From NCBI GenBank assembly GCA_035293045.1, contig DATDOY010000106.1:1-64000 (forward strand): a stretch of 64,000 nt of DNA, read 5' to 3'. Under the pieces are notes generated by a model. The model saw nothing but the letters and a program-made list of their open reading frames with translations, was not told where the DNA came from and did no database searches. Source of the DNA: DATDOY01 sp035293045 (GTDB lineage: Bacteria; Actinomycetota; Acidimicrobiia; IMCC26256; JACPCJ01). The translations under genes and the position numbers were made by a program. Numbering within the stretch: position 1 is the first letter of the stretch; each line of letters begins with the position of its first letter. Shown in pieces: positions 36,506-45,692 of the stretch.

Positions 36506-36689
36506 CGCGGGATCGCCGCCGAGCCGAAAGGGCGAGCGTCCCGCAGAGCGCGAGCCCGGGGACGGGCGCAGGCGGCGCTGGGCTCCGCGTAGCGCGGGAT
36601 CGCCGCCGAGCCGAAAGGGCGAGCGTCCCGCAGGGCGCGAGCCCGGGGACGGGCGCAGGCGGCGCTCGGCTCCGCGTCGCGCGGGATCG
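36481..36689 (+). repeat. 87-bp tandem repeat, about 2.4 copies, from the 3' end of ppdK
   Basis: Units begin with GCAGGCGGCGCT at 36481, 36568 and 36655, so the period is exactly 87 bp (29 codons). The first unit contains the last codons and the TAG stop of ppdK; the second repeats codons and stop; the third is cut after 35 bp and has TCG in place of the stop. Copies differ at only two or three positions. Each unit holds an inverted pair CGTCCC/GGGACG. It looks like a recent slippage or unequal-exchange duplication of the gene end plus terminator. Confidence 0.85.
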
Positions 36690-36962
36690 AACCCGCTCCA
36701 GCGCACGGCGCAAGGCCTCGGCGGCAGGGTCGCGGAGTTTGAGGTAGTCCGGAACCATCCTTACGTCCCCTTTGTCGGGGCATGACTAGTCCGGACGGGC
36801 CCCCCGGAATGACGCGAGGGGGCGATTGTCCGAGGTCTCCAAAAATCCGACATTCCTCTTGTCGGCAGAACGCCACTTCCGGGGACCAACCCCAGAGGTG
36901 CGGGAAGCCCGCCGGGGAAGCGTTCGAAGGTTTCGACGCAGCACCCTTCTCCGGTCCAACGA
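36690..36962. other. Non-coding region between the repeat and the bldC-like gene
   Basis: No convincing gene lies here. A direct repeat TAGTCCGGA occurs at 36745-36753 and 36787-36795, and CCGACA/TGTCGG can form a small hairpin near 36847-36866. On the minus strand 36690-36758 reads like protein (VPDYLKLRDPAAEALRRALERV) but then runs into the tandem repeat, so it may be a decayed fragment. The region probably includes the bldC promoter and a long leader. Confidence 0.4.
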
Positions 36963-36980
36963 ATGTCTGAGGAGGACACA

Positions 36981-37178
36981 GTGGACGACGTACGGATGCT
37001 CCGACCGGCCGAGGCCGCGGAGGCGCTGGGCGTCTCGATGTCTCGCCTGCGCCGGCTGGCCGCGAGCGGCCGACTGGTGACCGTGCGCACGCTCGGTGGC
37101 CACCGTCGCTACCGCGAGGACGACGTGCTCGCACTCCAGCGGTGGATGCAGCGCCAGTCTTCGGTCATCGAAGTCTGA
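36981..37178 (+). CDS. bldC: BldC-like MerR-type DNA-binding protein
   Basis: A 65-residue protein with a single winged HTH: MLRPAEAAEALGVSMSRLRRLAASGRLVTV followed by RTLGGHRRYREDDV, the segment shared with Streptomyces BldC (TSIRTLGGHRRYRE). BldC binds DNA cooperatively as head-to-tail oligomers and controls entry to development. GTG 36981 is preferred because GAGGAGG lies 5 nt upstream; ATG 36963 would add six residues. A GGTCCCG/CGGGACC hairpin at about 37191-37211 closes the unit. Confidence 0.8.
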   Translation: MDDVRMLRPAEAAEALGVSMSRLRRLAASGRLVTVRTLGGHRRYREDDVLALQRWMQRQSSVIEV

Positions 37179-37189
37179 CTCGATCAATT

Positions 37190-37212
37190 CAGGTCCCGCC
37201 GGTCACGGGACC
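37190..37212 (+). terminator. Terminator hairpin after the bldC-like gene
   Basis: GGTCCCG, a short loop, and CGGGACC form a 7-bp stem 12 nt after the stop of the bldC-like gene and before the dGTPase-like gene promoter. No T-tract is present. A second small inverted repeat (TCCGG…CCGGA) follows before the TACCTT element. Confidence 0.5.
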
Positions 37213-37276
37213 AGCACCATCGGCACATCCGGGGGGTCACTCCGGAAGTGTCACAGGCCCCTGGTACCTTCGGTTC

Positions 37277-38401
37277 ATGACCGGAGACCAGGGGCCTGTT
37301 GTCGCTCAGGGACCGGGCCTCACCGCGACGCCCGTCGAGACCCACCAGGCTCACCCCGATGCCACGCCTTTCGTGGGCGCTTCCGTGCTGCGGCGCGAGG
37401 AGCGGGAGGAGGCCATCGACGCGTCGCTGGCGCCCGGAGCCACCCGTCCCATCGGAGCAGGCGTGCGCGCCATCGCCGAGGAGCCCGACCCGCACCGACT
37501 CTCCTTCGAACGCGACCTCGACCGGGTGAAGCACTCGTCCCCGTGGCGGCGGCTCGCCGGGAAGTGCCAGGTCTTCATCGCCCCCGACGACGACCACCTC
37601 CGCACAAGGATGACCCACGCCGTCGAGGTCGCGCAGGTCGCGACCGGCATTGCCCGGGCGGCTCGCCTGTGCGTCCCGCTCGCCGAGGCGATCGCGCTCG
37701 CCCATGATTGCGGCCACGGGCCGGCCGGGCACGCGTCGGAGACGGCGTTCTCGCCGTTCATGCCGGGCGGCATGTACGACCACGCGGTCTACGGCGCCGA
37801 CGTCACGCTGGCCAGCCTCAACCTGTGCGTCGAGACGCTCGACGGGGTGCGCAACCACTCGTGGCGCCGCCCGGCCCCCGGCACGCCCGAAGGCGAGGTG
37901 GTCGCGTGGGCCGACCGCATCGCCTACGTGTGCCACGACTTCTCCGACGCATGCAGGGCCGGCATCGTCCACCCCGACGATCTGCCCGGGGACGTTCGGG
38001 AGGTCGTCGGGACGCGACAGTCGGAGCAGATCGGCGCGTTCATCGGCGCGGTCCTCGAGGGCGTCGACGCCACCGGCAGGGTCGCGATGACCGAGCCCGC
38101 CGCGTCGGCGCTGGCGTCGTTCCGGGCGTTCAACTTCGAACGGATCTACCTGCGGCCCGCCGCCGTTCGCCAGGCCGACAAGGTGATCGCTCTGCTCCGC
38201 GGGCTCGTCGAGTTCTTCATCGATGCCCCGGCGCGCGTGCCCGCGGTGGCCGACGGTCGGGTCGGCCTTCCCCCGGCGGGGTCCGACGAAGCGGCCGCGG
38301 TGGCGGTGCGATACGTGAGCGGGATGACCGACCGCTTCGCGCTCGCGCTGGGCGTCGAGTTGCTCGGATGGCGCCCCGAGGATCTCCCCCGGGGCGTGTG
38401 A
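37277..38401 (+). CDS. dGTPase-like HD-domain phosphohydrolase
   Basis: A 374-residue protein of the deoxyguanosinetriphosphate triphosphohydrolase family. FERDLDRVKHSSPWRRLAGKCQVF and RTRMTHAVEVAQVATGIARAARL supply the first His, AIALAHDCGHGPAGHASE the HD pair, and VVAWADRIAYVCHDFSDA the distal Asp. It probably hydrolyses dNTPs to nucleosides and triphosphate. ATG 37277 is 6 nt after TACCTT (37265-37270), leaderless in layout. dgt next to dnaG is a familiar actinobacterial arrangement, with one small membrane-protein gene between them here on the other strand. Confidence 0.88.
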   Translation: MTGDQGPVVAQGPGLTATPVETHQAHPDATPFVGASVLRREEREEAIDASLAPGATRPIGAGVRAIAEEPDPHRLSFERDLDRVKHSSPWRRLAGKCQVFIAPDDDHLRTRMTHAVEVAQVATGIARAARLCVPLAEAIALAHDCGHGPAGHASETAFSPFMPGGMYDHAVYGADVTLASLNLCVETLDGVRNHSWRRPAPGTPEGEVVAWADRIAYVCHDFSDACRAGIVHPDDLPGDVREVVGTRQSEQIGAFIGAVLEGVDATGRVAMTEPAASALASFRAFNFERIYLRPAAVRQADKVIALLRGLVEFFIDAPARVPAVADGRVGLPPAGSDEAAAVAVRYVSGMTDRFALALGVELLGWRPEDLPRGV

Positions 38402-38405
38402 GCCG

Positions 38406-38939
38406 CTACAGGCCGGGCTTGGCCACCATGAGGTAGAGGATCACGACCACGAGGATGTGGTTGACCCCGCTGAACATGCCCAGCTTCTTGCCGAGAACGT
38501 CCATCGCGGCCACCTGCGGCGGTGGGCCCTGGGCCCCCGCGGGCGGCGGACCCATCGAGGCCAGTTCACGGCTCAGTTCGGCGATCTTGCGGGCCGACGG
38601 CATGAGCACCACGGTGGCGTTGGTGAGGCCGACGGCGAAGAGGACGAGGGCAAGCCACACCCAGGTCTGGGAGAACTCCAAGACGTCGCCGCTCATGAAG
38701 ACGAGCCCGACTCCGAGCACGGGGATGGTGTAGATCACCTTCTCGGCGAGGCGGCCGACGAAGTCGTTGGCCTCGGCGATGCCCGCCGATCCCATCGCAT
38801 CGCCCGATTCGCCGGCCTTCTTGGCCCGCATGCCGTACACGCCGTACCAGAACGTCACCCCGAGGCCGGCCATGACCGCGAGGAGGTGGAGCACCTTGGT
38901 GACCTTGTACGCGCCGTCCATGTAGTCCGCGATGAGCAC
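38406..38939 (-). CDS. DUF2269-like integral membrane protein
   Basis: A 177-residue protein with four hydrophobic segments (about 14-36, 68-88, 92-112, 155-174). The first, KVLHLLAVMAGLGVTFWYGVYG, is followed by a basic loop (MRAKKAGE), and a Pro/Gly-rich loop (MGPPPAGAQGPPPQ) precedes the last. Sequence style resembles DUF2269 predicted membrane proteins; no function is known. GTG 38939 is chosen because GGAGG is 8 nt upstream; it converges with the dGTPase-like gene. Confidence 0.7.
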   Translation of the reverse strand: MLIADYMDGAYKVTKVLHLLAVMAGLGVTFWYGVYGMRAKKAGESGDAMGSAGIAEANDFVGRLAEKVIYTIPVLGVGLVFMSGDVLEFSQTWVWLALVLFAVGLTNATVVLMPSARKIAELSRELASMGPPPAGAQGPPPQVAAMDVLGKKLGMFSGVNHILVVVILYLMVAKPGL

Positions 38940-39041
38940 CGTCCATACCTCCGTGTTCCGAGTGTCCGCAGTCGGCGCAGCTTACGAGATCGGGGTTTCC
39001 TGATCTCGTCGTTCACCGTCCACTTGTAGGCTCGACCGCCA

Positions 39042-40841
39042 ATGGGGATCGTCGACGACGACATCGCCCGGGTGCGTGAGGCGACCGACATCGCGGCCGT
39101 CATCGGCGAGCACATCGGGCTCAAGCGGGTCGGGCGGCGCCTGGTCGGCGTGTGCCCATTCCACGCCGAGAAGACGCCGTCGTTCTCGGTGAACCCCGAA
39201 CTCGGGCTCTACCACTGCTTCGGTTGCCAGGCGTCCGGGGACGCCATCACGTTTCTTCGCGAGATCGAGCATCTGGATTTCGTCGAGGCGGTTGAGCGCC
39301 TCGCCACCCGGGCGGGCGTCCAGCTCCGCTACGACGAGCGGGGCAAGAGCGAGGGTCGGGAAAAACGCGGTCGGCTGGTCGAGGCGATGGAGGCCGCCGT
39401 CGACTTCTACCACCGACGGTTGCTCGAGGCTCCCGATGCGGGGGCCGCCCGCCGCTACCTCCGGAGTCGAGGGTTCGAGGCCGACGCCGTCCGGCAGTTC
39501 CGGCTCGGTTGGGCGCCCGAAGGATGGGACGAGCTGAGCCGGCACCTCCATCAGCGCAAGTTCTCGCGCGAGGAGATCACCGACGCCGGGCTCGCCTTCG
39601 TCAACAAGGCGAGCCGGTTGCAGGACCAGTTCCGCGGTCGCGTGATGTTCCCGATCCTGGACCCGGGCGGCGACGCGGTGGCCTTCGGCGGTCGCGCCTT
39701 CGCCGACGACGCCGGGCCGAAGTACAAGAACTCCCCCGAGGGGGCGCTCTACCACAAGAGCCGCGTCCTCTACGGGCTCAACTGGGCGAAGGCCGAGGCC
39801 GTCGCCCACGGCGAGCTGGTCGTGTGTGAGGGCTATACCGACGTCATGGCGTGCCACCTCGCCGGCGCGCCCCGGGCGGTGGCCACGTGCGGGACGGCCT
39901 TGACCGAGGACCACGTTCGGCTCATGAAGCGGTTCGTGTCGCGGGTGGTGTTGGCGTATGACGCCGACGCCGCGGGGCAGGCGGCGGCGGAGAAGTTCTA
40001 CGCGTGGGAGCACCAGTACGAGTTGGAGGTCGCCGTCGCCGCGCTTCCGGAAGGGCGCGATCCCGCCGAGGTCTGGGCCGACGACCCCGACTTGCTGGTC
40101 AAGGCGATCGACGGCGCTCGGCCGTTTCTGCGCTTCCGCCTCGACCGGTTGATGGAGCGGGCCGACCGCTCGTCGGCCGAGGGGCGGGCACGGGCCGCCA
40201 ACGGCGCGATCGACCTCGTGGCCGAGCACCCCGACCCGCTCGTGCGCGACCAATACGTCGTTCGGCTGTCGGATGAGCTGGCGATCGACGTCGACCGGCT
40301 GCGGGAGTCGGTCGAGCGAGCGCGGCGCACCCGCGGGCAGCCGCGCCCCGTGGCGGCCGACGACGCGTCCGGGCCCGGCGGCGGCCCGGATCTCACCGAG
40401 GTCATCGACCGGCGCGACCTCGAGGCGGTGCGGATCGCCGTGCACCATCCCGAGTTCGTCCCCGATTGGTTCGACGCGTCGCATTTGGCGACATCTGTGG
40501 CGCGTGACGCGTTCAGCGCTCTGGCGTCGGCCGCCACCTTCGGCGACGCCGTCGAGGTCGCGACCGAGCCGGCGCGGGCGCTGCTCCGACGCCTCGCCGT
40601 CGAGGAGTTGCCGGTCGATGAGGACGTCGAGTCGTATGCCACGGACGTCATGGTGTTCGTGGTCGAGGCGGCCGCCCGGAGATATGAGCTTTCCCTTGTG
40701 CGCCAAGGCGATGATCGGTCCATCGACGGCAAGAAGCTGCTCGAGGCGCTCCACGCTGCGATGGCCGAGGATGATCGGGAGACCGGGCGGAAGGTCGCGG
40801 AGCAGTTGGTAACGTGGGTCAACGAGGGGAGCGAGAGGTAA
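39042..40841 (+). CDS. dnaG: DNA primase
   Basis: A 599-residue primase. The CHC2 zinc domain reads [31 protein letters not shown] (split by ligands C, H, C, C); the core contains [30 protein letters not shown] (TOPRIM Glu) and [13 protein letters not shown] (TOPRIM Asp pair). The C-terminal helicase-binding region is less conserved. ATG 39042 is 9 nt after TAGGCT (39027-39032). sigA follows 4 nt later, forming the dnaG-sigA part of a macromolecular synthesis operon. Confidence 0.95.
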   Translation: MGIVDDDIARVREATDIAAVIGEHIGLKRVGRRLVGVCPFHAEKTPSFSVNPELGLYHCFGCQASGDAITFLREIEHLDFVEAVERLATRAGVQLRYDERGKSEGREKRGRLVEAMEAAVDFYHRRLLEAPDAGAARRYLRSRGFEADAVRQFRLGWAPEGWDELSRHLHQRKFSREEITDAGLAFVNKASRLQDQFRGRVMFPILDPGGDAVAFGGRAFADDAGPKYKNSPEGALYHKSRVLYGLNWAKAEAVAHGELVVCEGYTDVMACHLAGAPRAVATCGTALTEDHVRLMKRFVSRVVLAYDADAAGQAAAEKFYAWEHQYELEVAVAALPEGRDPAEVWADDPDLLVKAIDGARPFLRFRLDRLMERADRSSAEGRARAANGAIDLVAEHPDPLVRDQYVVRLSDELAIDVDRLRESVERARRTRGQPRPVAADDASGPGGGPDLTEVIDRRDLEAVRIAVHHPEFVPDWFDASHLATSVARDAFSALASAATFGDAVEVATEPARALLRRLAVEELPVDEDVESYATDVMVFVVEAAARRYELSLVRQGDDRSIDGKKLLEALHAAMAEDDRETGRKVAEQLVTWVNEGSER

Positions 40842-40845
40842 CGAA

Positions 40846-42126
<1,281 letters not shown>

Positions 42127-42135
42127 GGGCGGGCG

Positions 42136-42360
42136 TCAGCCGAGGCCGAGGCCGACGACCTCGTCGTCGGTGTCGCGCGCTTCGCGGATGCGCTCCACGC
42201 CCAGATCGACGACGGCCTTCGCCTTGTCGACGAGGTCGAAGCCGTTGACCCGATCGATGGTCCGGCGAATCTGCTTGTACCGCTCCTCACCAGCTCGTGC
42301 GCCGAGGTAGTAGCCGGCACAGAACCCGATGACGAGGCCGAGGCGAAAGCGAATGCTCAT
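42136..42360 (-). CDS. Small YtxH-like membrane-associated protein
   Basis: A 74-residue protein. RLGLVIGFCAGYYLGARAGEERYKQIRRTIDRV is the YtxH-type start: a short glycine-rich hydrophobic segment (about 5-20) followed by a basic amphipathic helix. The rest is helical with an acidic tail (DTDDEVVGLGLG). YtxH-domain proteins are poorly understood. It starts at ATG 42360 and runs convergent to sigA, 9 nt away; the longer open frame upstream runs through tRNA-Asn and is not used. Confidence 0.7.
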   Translation of the reverse strand: MSIRFRLGLVIGFCAGYYLGARAGEERYKQIRRTIDRVNGFDLVDKAKAVVDLGVERIREARDTDDEVVGLGLG

Positions 42361-42416
42361 GGCGTAGTCATACCGCGGTTCGTCGAATCTTGCACCTGGG
42401 GTGGTCAGCGGGCGAG

Positions 42417-42489
42417 CTCCGGGGGAGGGACTCGAACCCTCAACCGTGTCCTTAACAGGGACCTGCTCCGCCAATTGAGCTACCCCGGA
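42417..42489 (-). tRNA. tRNA-Asn (GTT)
   Basis: On the minus strand TCCGGGG (42489-42483) pairs with CCCCGGA (42424-42418), discriminator G. The D arm has AGCTCAATTGGCGGAGC, the anticodon loop CTGTTAA gives GTT between a 5-bp stem (GTCC/GGAC), and the T arm has GGGTTCGAGTCCC. CCA is not encoded. The 5' ten bases overlap the stop end of the upstream HTH gene. Confidence 0.96.
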
Positions 42490-43145
42490 ATGGACGCGGA
42501 GGATAGCAGCGCCTTGCAAAGGCCCATGATCTGGCGGTGAGTGCGGCTGCACGAGTACACGATCGTGGCGCACCCCTTGGCGTGTTTGGTGTTTCGAATC
42601 CCCGCGTTGGGGACGGCGCGGTAGGGCTTGGTGAACTGGGACGATGGAATACCGGCGAGCTCCGACCAGAACTCGATAGCGGCGGCGAGGTTGAGGCCTT
42701 GGTGGAGGTAGAGCTTCACTCTCATCCGAGACTCGTCGATGAGAAAGAAGCACCTCAACCAATCGCAGAAGAACCGAATCATGCGGGGGTCTGTGTTCGC
42801 AAAGGCGACGGCGCCGTCGGTCTTCGAGCCCTCGGCGGCGTAGAGCGCGACGCCAGCAGCGAGAAACTCTCGCTCCCCCAAGCGCGCAAGTCGATTTCGC
42901 CCGTCACGGTCGGACCGCTCGATCTCCGCCTGCTTTCTCCGCTGCAGCGCGTTCGCCCCGGGGTTCTTGGGGCCGTACCTCCGGTCGCTGAACGGGAGGC
43001 GGGGCGTGAACTCCACCTCGCGAACCCAGAGGGAGGCCGACGACTTCGAGACCCCCAACGCGCGAGCGATCTCGTTCAACGTGTGGCCCTGTCGGCGGAG
43101 CCGGCGGGCCTGCTCTTGCTCCTTGACCTTCCCGCGGTAACCCAT
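42480..43145 (-). CDS. tRNA-flanked HTH protein with LAGLIDADG-like segment
   Basis: A 221-residue basic protein. An N-terminal resolvase/ParB-like HTH (about 12-41; ARRLRRQGHTLNEIARALGVSKSSASLWVREV) is followed by a basic linker and a second domain beginning FLAAGVALYAAEGSKTDGAVAFANTDPRMIRFFCDWL. The AAGVALYAAEGSK block at 96-108 recalls a LAGLIDADG helix and its acidic end, typical of homing-endonuclease-derived proteins. Cys/His residues (GCATIVYSCSRTHRQ) sit near the end. Its TAG stop is formed by bases 8-10 of tRNA-Asn, and tRNA-Met starts 40 nt before it. Function unknown; similar proteins beside tRNA genes in Actinobacteria are left as hypothetical. Confidence 0.7.
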   Translation of the reverse strand: MGYRGKVKEQEQARRLRRQGHTLNEIARALGVSKSSASLWVREVEFTPRLPFSDRRYGPKNPGANALQRRKQAEIERSDRDGRNRLARLGEREFLAAGVALYAAEGSKTDGAVAFANTDPRMIRFFCDWLRCFFLIDESRMRVKLYLHQGLNLAAAIEFWSELAGIPSSQFTKPYRAVPNAGIRNTKHAKGCATIVYSCSRTHRQIMGLCKALLSSASIPG

Positions 43146-43184
43146 CTCCTGATTGTGCCGAGGGGGTGTGACATCCTGACGGCG

Positions 43185-43258
43185 GGGCCCGTAGCTCAGT
43201 TGGTCAGAGCAGCGGACTCATAATCCGTCGGTCCCAGGTTCGATCCCTGGCGGGCCCA
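43185..43258 (+). tRNA. tRNA-Met (CAT), elongator; Ile2 not excluded
   Basis: GGGCCCG (43185-43191) pairs with CGGGCCC (43251-43257), discriminator A at 43258. The D arm is GCTCAGTTGGTCAGAGC, the anticodon loop CTCATAA gives CAT, and the T arm is CCAGGTTCGATCCCTGG. The acceptor end is fully paired, so it is not an initiator tRNA. CAT tRNAs whose C is modified to lysidine read Ile; that cannot be told here. Confidence 0.93.
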
Positions 43259-43431
43259 CCGACCCTCACCGGCTTTGGTCCCTCTCCGAACGGGGGCAGT
43301 CTCCGCGATCACCTCGGGTCGTCCGGGCGTCGCGGGGGGCTCGGAAATCGCCTCTTGTCGTCGGCCAACTCGTTGGGTAGCGTCGGCTTCGGCTTCCCCC
43401 GCTGTGTGTCTCTCCACGTCCGGAGGAAGCC

Positions 43432-43872
43432 ATGGAATCCATTCGCCAGTCTCACTTCCGCGCGCTCACGTCGGCCGCGGTCGCGCTCGAAACCATCACC
43501 GACGTGCTCGCCATCCACCGCGACTGCGGGACGGTGGCCCTCATCGAGCACCGGCGCGATCAGCACGGGATCGCCATGCCCATCGAGGGACCCGACCCCG
43601 GGCCCGACCACCTCATCATGCTCGACGACCTCCTGCTCCGAGCGGTCGGCGACGACCCGGGTGCCCGCCTCGTGTTTGCCAGCGTGCGGATGCTCGGGGC
43701 CGACGGCGGCGTGGTGGCCGAAGCCGACATCGAAACGTGGCGGCGGCTGGTCGCCAACCACGAAAACCACGCCTGCGACCTCGTCGATTGGTTCCTCGTC
43801 GATCCGGTCGAGGGCGAGGCGAGGTCGCTGGCCGAAACCGCCGGACCGCAGCCCGACTGGGCCGCCGCCTAG
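43432..43872 (+). CDS. Hypothetical protein
   Basis: A 146-residue soluble protein with no family I recognise. It is rich in acidic residues and helices, with hydrophobic core runs (TDVLAIHRDCGTVALIEH, RLVFASVRMLGADGGVVAEADIETW). GGAGG 7 nt upstream of ATG 43432 makes it a real gene. It lies between tRNA-Met and a DCC-family gene, and the 173 nt before it contain no recognisable element. No catalytic motif is evident. Confidence 0.6.
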   Translation: MESIRQSHFRALTSAAVALETITDVLAIHRDCGTVALIEHRRDQHGIAMPIEGPDPGPDHLIMLDDLLLRAVGDDPGARLVFASVRMLGADGGVVAEADIETWRRLVANHENHACDLVDWFLVDPVEGEARSLAETAGPQPDWAAA

Positions 43873-44006
43873 CAAAGGGAACGGTCGGCCGAGCCGCATC
43901 GCCTGATCTTGGGGGAGCTCGCGGCCCGGCCGGCCACTCGGTTGCCCCCGTTCAACGCACGGCGCAGGCGGTCGTGACGGAATTCGCGGGTAAGAATGCC
44001 GCGGCC

Positions 44007-44420
44007 ATGCTCATCTTCGACGGCGATTGCGGGTTCTGTACGGCCTCGGCAACGTGGGTGAAACGCCGGGCTCAACCCGCCACGGCCGTCGTCCCGTTCC
44101 AGAACCTCGACGACGCCACCCTCGCCGGATTCGGCGTCACTCGCGACGACGTGCGGTCGGCGGCGTACTGGATCGGCGCGGGACCCCCGCGTCGGGGCCA
44201 CCGCGCCATCGCCGCCGCGCTGCGCGACATCGGCGGGGCGTGGGGCATGGTCGGTCGCGTCGTCGATGCACCGGTGCTTCGGCCGGTGGCGTCGGTCAGC
44301 TACGCCCTCGTGGCGCGCTTTCGTCATCGCCTGCCTGGTGGAACTCCCGCGTGTCGTCCGGCACTGGGCGGGGGCCCCGACCCCGAACCCAACCCCAACC
44401 CGAACGCCGAACCCAACTGA
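44007..44420 (+). CDS. DCC-family thiol-disulfide oxidoreductase-like protein (DUF393)
   Basis: A 137-residue protein beginning MLIFDGDCGFCTASATWVKRR, the DUF393 signature with the DxxCxxC motif (DGDCGFC) that gives the family its name. VVPFQNLDD and AAYWIGAG follow the family order. The C-terminal tail is low complexity (PDPEPNPNPNAEPN). ATG 44007 is used because it starts the signature, although GTG 43974 would add eleven residues. It is thought to act in redox reactions; the substrate is unknown. A PIG-L gene follows 11 nt later. Confidence 0.8.
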   Translation: MLIFDGDCGFCTASATWVKRRAQPATAVVPFQNLDDATLAGFGVTRDDVRSAAYWIGAGPPRRGHRAIAAALRDIGGAWGMVGRVVDAPVLRPVASVSYALVARFRHRLPGGTPACRPALGGGPDPEPNPNPNAEPN

Positions 44421-44431
44421 GCCCCGGCGCC

Positions 44432-45190
44432 ATGTCGACCGTCGCCTTCTTCCACGCGCACCCCGACGACGAGGCCATCTTCACCGGGGGCACCATCGCG
44501 CTCCTCTCCGACGCGGGCGCTCGCGTCGTGCTGGTCTTCGCCACGTCGGGGGAGCACGGCGAGGTGCGCGGCGATCTCGAACGGGGCGAGAGCATCGGCG
44601 ACCATCGAGCCCGCGAGACCGCCGAAGCCGCACACGTGCTCGGCGCGGCGCGGGTGGAGTTCCTCGGCTACCGCGACTCCGGGCTCCCCGGCGACGCCGC
44701 CAACGACGCCCCCGGCGCGTTCGCCGTCGCGGCAACCGACGAGGCCGCGGCCCAACTCGCCGTCATCCTCGAGTCGGAATCGGTCGACGCACTTGTCACC
44801 TACGACGCCGGCGGCATCTACGGCCATCCCGACCACGTCCAGGTGCATCGCGTCGGCGCGCACGCCGCCCGCCTCGCGGGGGTGGCCACCGTCTACCAGG
44901 CCACGGTCGATCGCGAGTACCTGCACTTCGTCGAGACGCATCTCGTCGACGAAGCCCACCGCGCGGCCGCCCCGTCCATGCCGACCGTGGGCGTCCCGAC
45001 CGTCTACATCACCAACGAGATCGACGTGCGGGCGGTCCTCGACCGCAAGCGGGCGGCGATCGCCGCCCACGCGAGCCAAGTTCCCGAGACCTCATCGGCC
45101 ATGTCGCTGCGCCCTGAGGCGTTCGCCGGGGTCTACGGCTTCGAGTGGTACGTCCGCGAGGGCCCTCCGGGTCCCCTCGACGAACTCTGA
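44432..45190 (+). CDS. PIG-L family N-acetylglucosaminyl deacetylase
   Basis: A 252-residue LmbE/PIG-L hydrolase. Zinc and catalytic residues are in FFHAHPDDEAIFTGGT and the distal YGHPDHVQVH. Actinobacterial members deacetylate sugar thiol precursors (MshB in mycothiol synthesis, Mca in detoxification). This sequence fits that group by length and motifs, but substrate identity needs neighbours that are not here. The start is ATG 44432, 11 nt after the DCC gene, so the two may share a transcript. Confidence 0.85.
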   Translation: MSTVAFFHAHPDDEAIFTGGTIALLSDAGARVVLVFATSGEHGEVRGDLERGESIGDHRARETAEAAHVLGAARVEFLGYRDSGLPGDAANDAPGAFAVAATDEAAAQLAVILESESVDALVTYDAGGIYGHPDHVQVHRVGAHAARLAGVATVYQATVDREYLHFVETHLVDEAHRAAAPSMPTVGVPTVYITNEIDVRAVLDRKRAAIAAHASQVPETSSAMSLRPEAFAGVYGFEWYVREGPPGPLDEL

Positions 45191-45380
45191 ACGACGCCCC
45201 GAATCCCCGACCCTGACGGATCGTCAGCGTCGCGCACCGCGTTCGGCCCGTCGACGCGCCGTGAAGGCCGCGAGTCTCCGCCGGGTTCGCCACGCACGGT
45301 CCCAGAAATTGGGGCTATGCAGGCCTCCGACGACGCCGTATACAGGGGAAAGAACCGAGCGTGAAAGGGGGAAGAAACGC

Positions 45381-45569
45381 ATGCGGGCACATCGCGAACC
45401 AGTCGAGGTTCGTTCGTCATTCGAGCACGGACACTGGTCGAGTGGCTTCGAAGTAGCGGAGGTCGTCCGCCGGCAGGAGCAGGAGTTCGTGCGCATCCGC
45501 CGCCGCTCCGACGGGGCGATCCTTCCGACGCTCTTCTCGCCAGAAGACGTCCGGCGCGCCCGTCGATAG
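45381..45569 (+). CDS. Small basic hypothetical protein
   Basis: A 62-residue protein rich in Arg, Glu and Val, alternating in a beta-like pattern (EVRSSFEHGHWSSGFEVAEVVRR). It ends ILPTLFSPEDVRRARR. No family is recognised. GGGGGAAG upstream of ATG 45381 is a weak ribosome site. A strong hairpin at 45613-45641 closes the unit, which supports it being transcribed. The 190 nt before it hold only a small CTGACG/CGTCAG inverted repeat. Confidence 0.5.
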   Translation: MRAHREPVEVRSSFEHGHWSSGFEVAEVVRRQEQEFVRIRRRSDGAILPTLFSPEDVRRARR

Positions 45570-45612
45570 CCAAGACCGCACCGTCCCGCGAATGCATCGG
45601 GGGACACCGACA

Positions 45613-45641
45613 CGAGGGGCGGCCCATCGGGCCGCCCCTCG
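45613..45641. terminator. Strong GC-rich terminator hairpin
   Basis: CGAGGGGCGGCCC (45613-45625), loop ATC, and the exact complement GGGCCGCCCCTCG (45629-45641) give a perfect 13-bp stem. It lies between the convergent small gene (ending 45569) and the aldehyde dehydrogenase gene (ending 45693), so it can serve both strands. Confidence 0.85.
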
Positions 45642-45692
45642 GCATTTCGGACTCGTCGCGGCGCTCCCGGCCGCCGTTGCACCAGGCCTTGG

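Noticed and set aside
36481..36689. Tandem repeat considered as a CRISPR-like array
   Set aside because: There are no spacers, the unit is 87 bp and continuous, and it derives from the ppdK 3' end.
36234..36758. Minus-strand open frame starting VPDYLKLRDPAAEALRRALERV
   Set aside because: The first 23 residues look protein-like, but the frame then runs through the 87-bp repeat and antisense ppdK; at most a decayed fragment.
42417..43258. tRNA-flanked locus considered as a genomic island attachment site
   Set aside because: No integrase, no direct repeat of a tRNA 3' end and no compositional shift in the neighbouring genes.
43185..43258. CAT tRNA considered as initiator tRNA-fMet
   Set aside because: The first acceptor pair is a normal G-C and the anticodon stem lacks the three G-C pairs typical of initiators.
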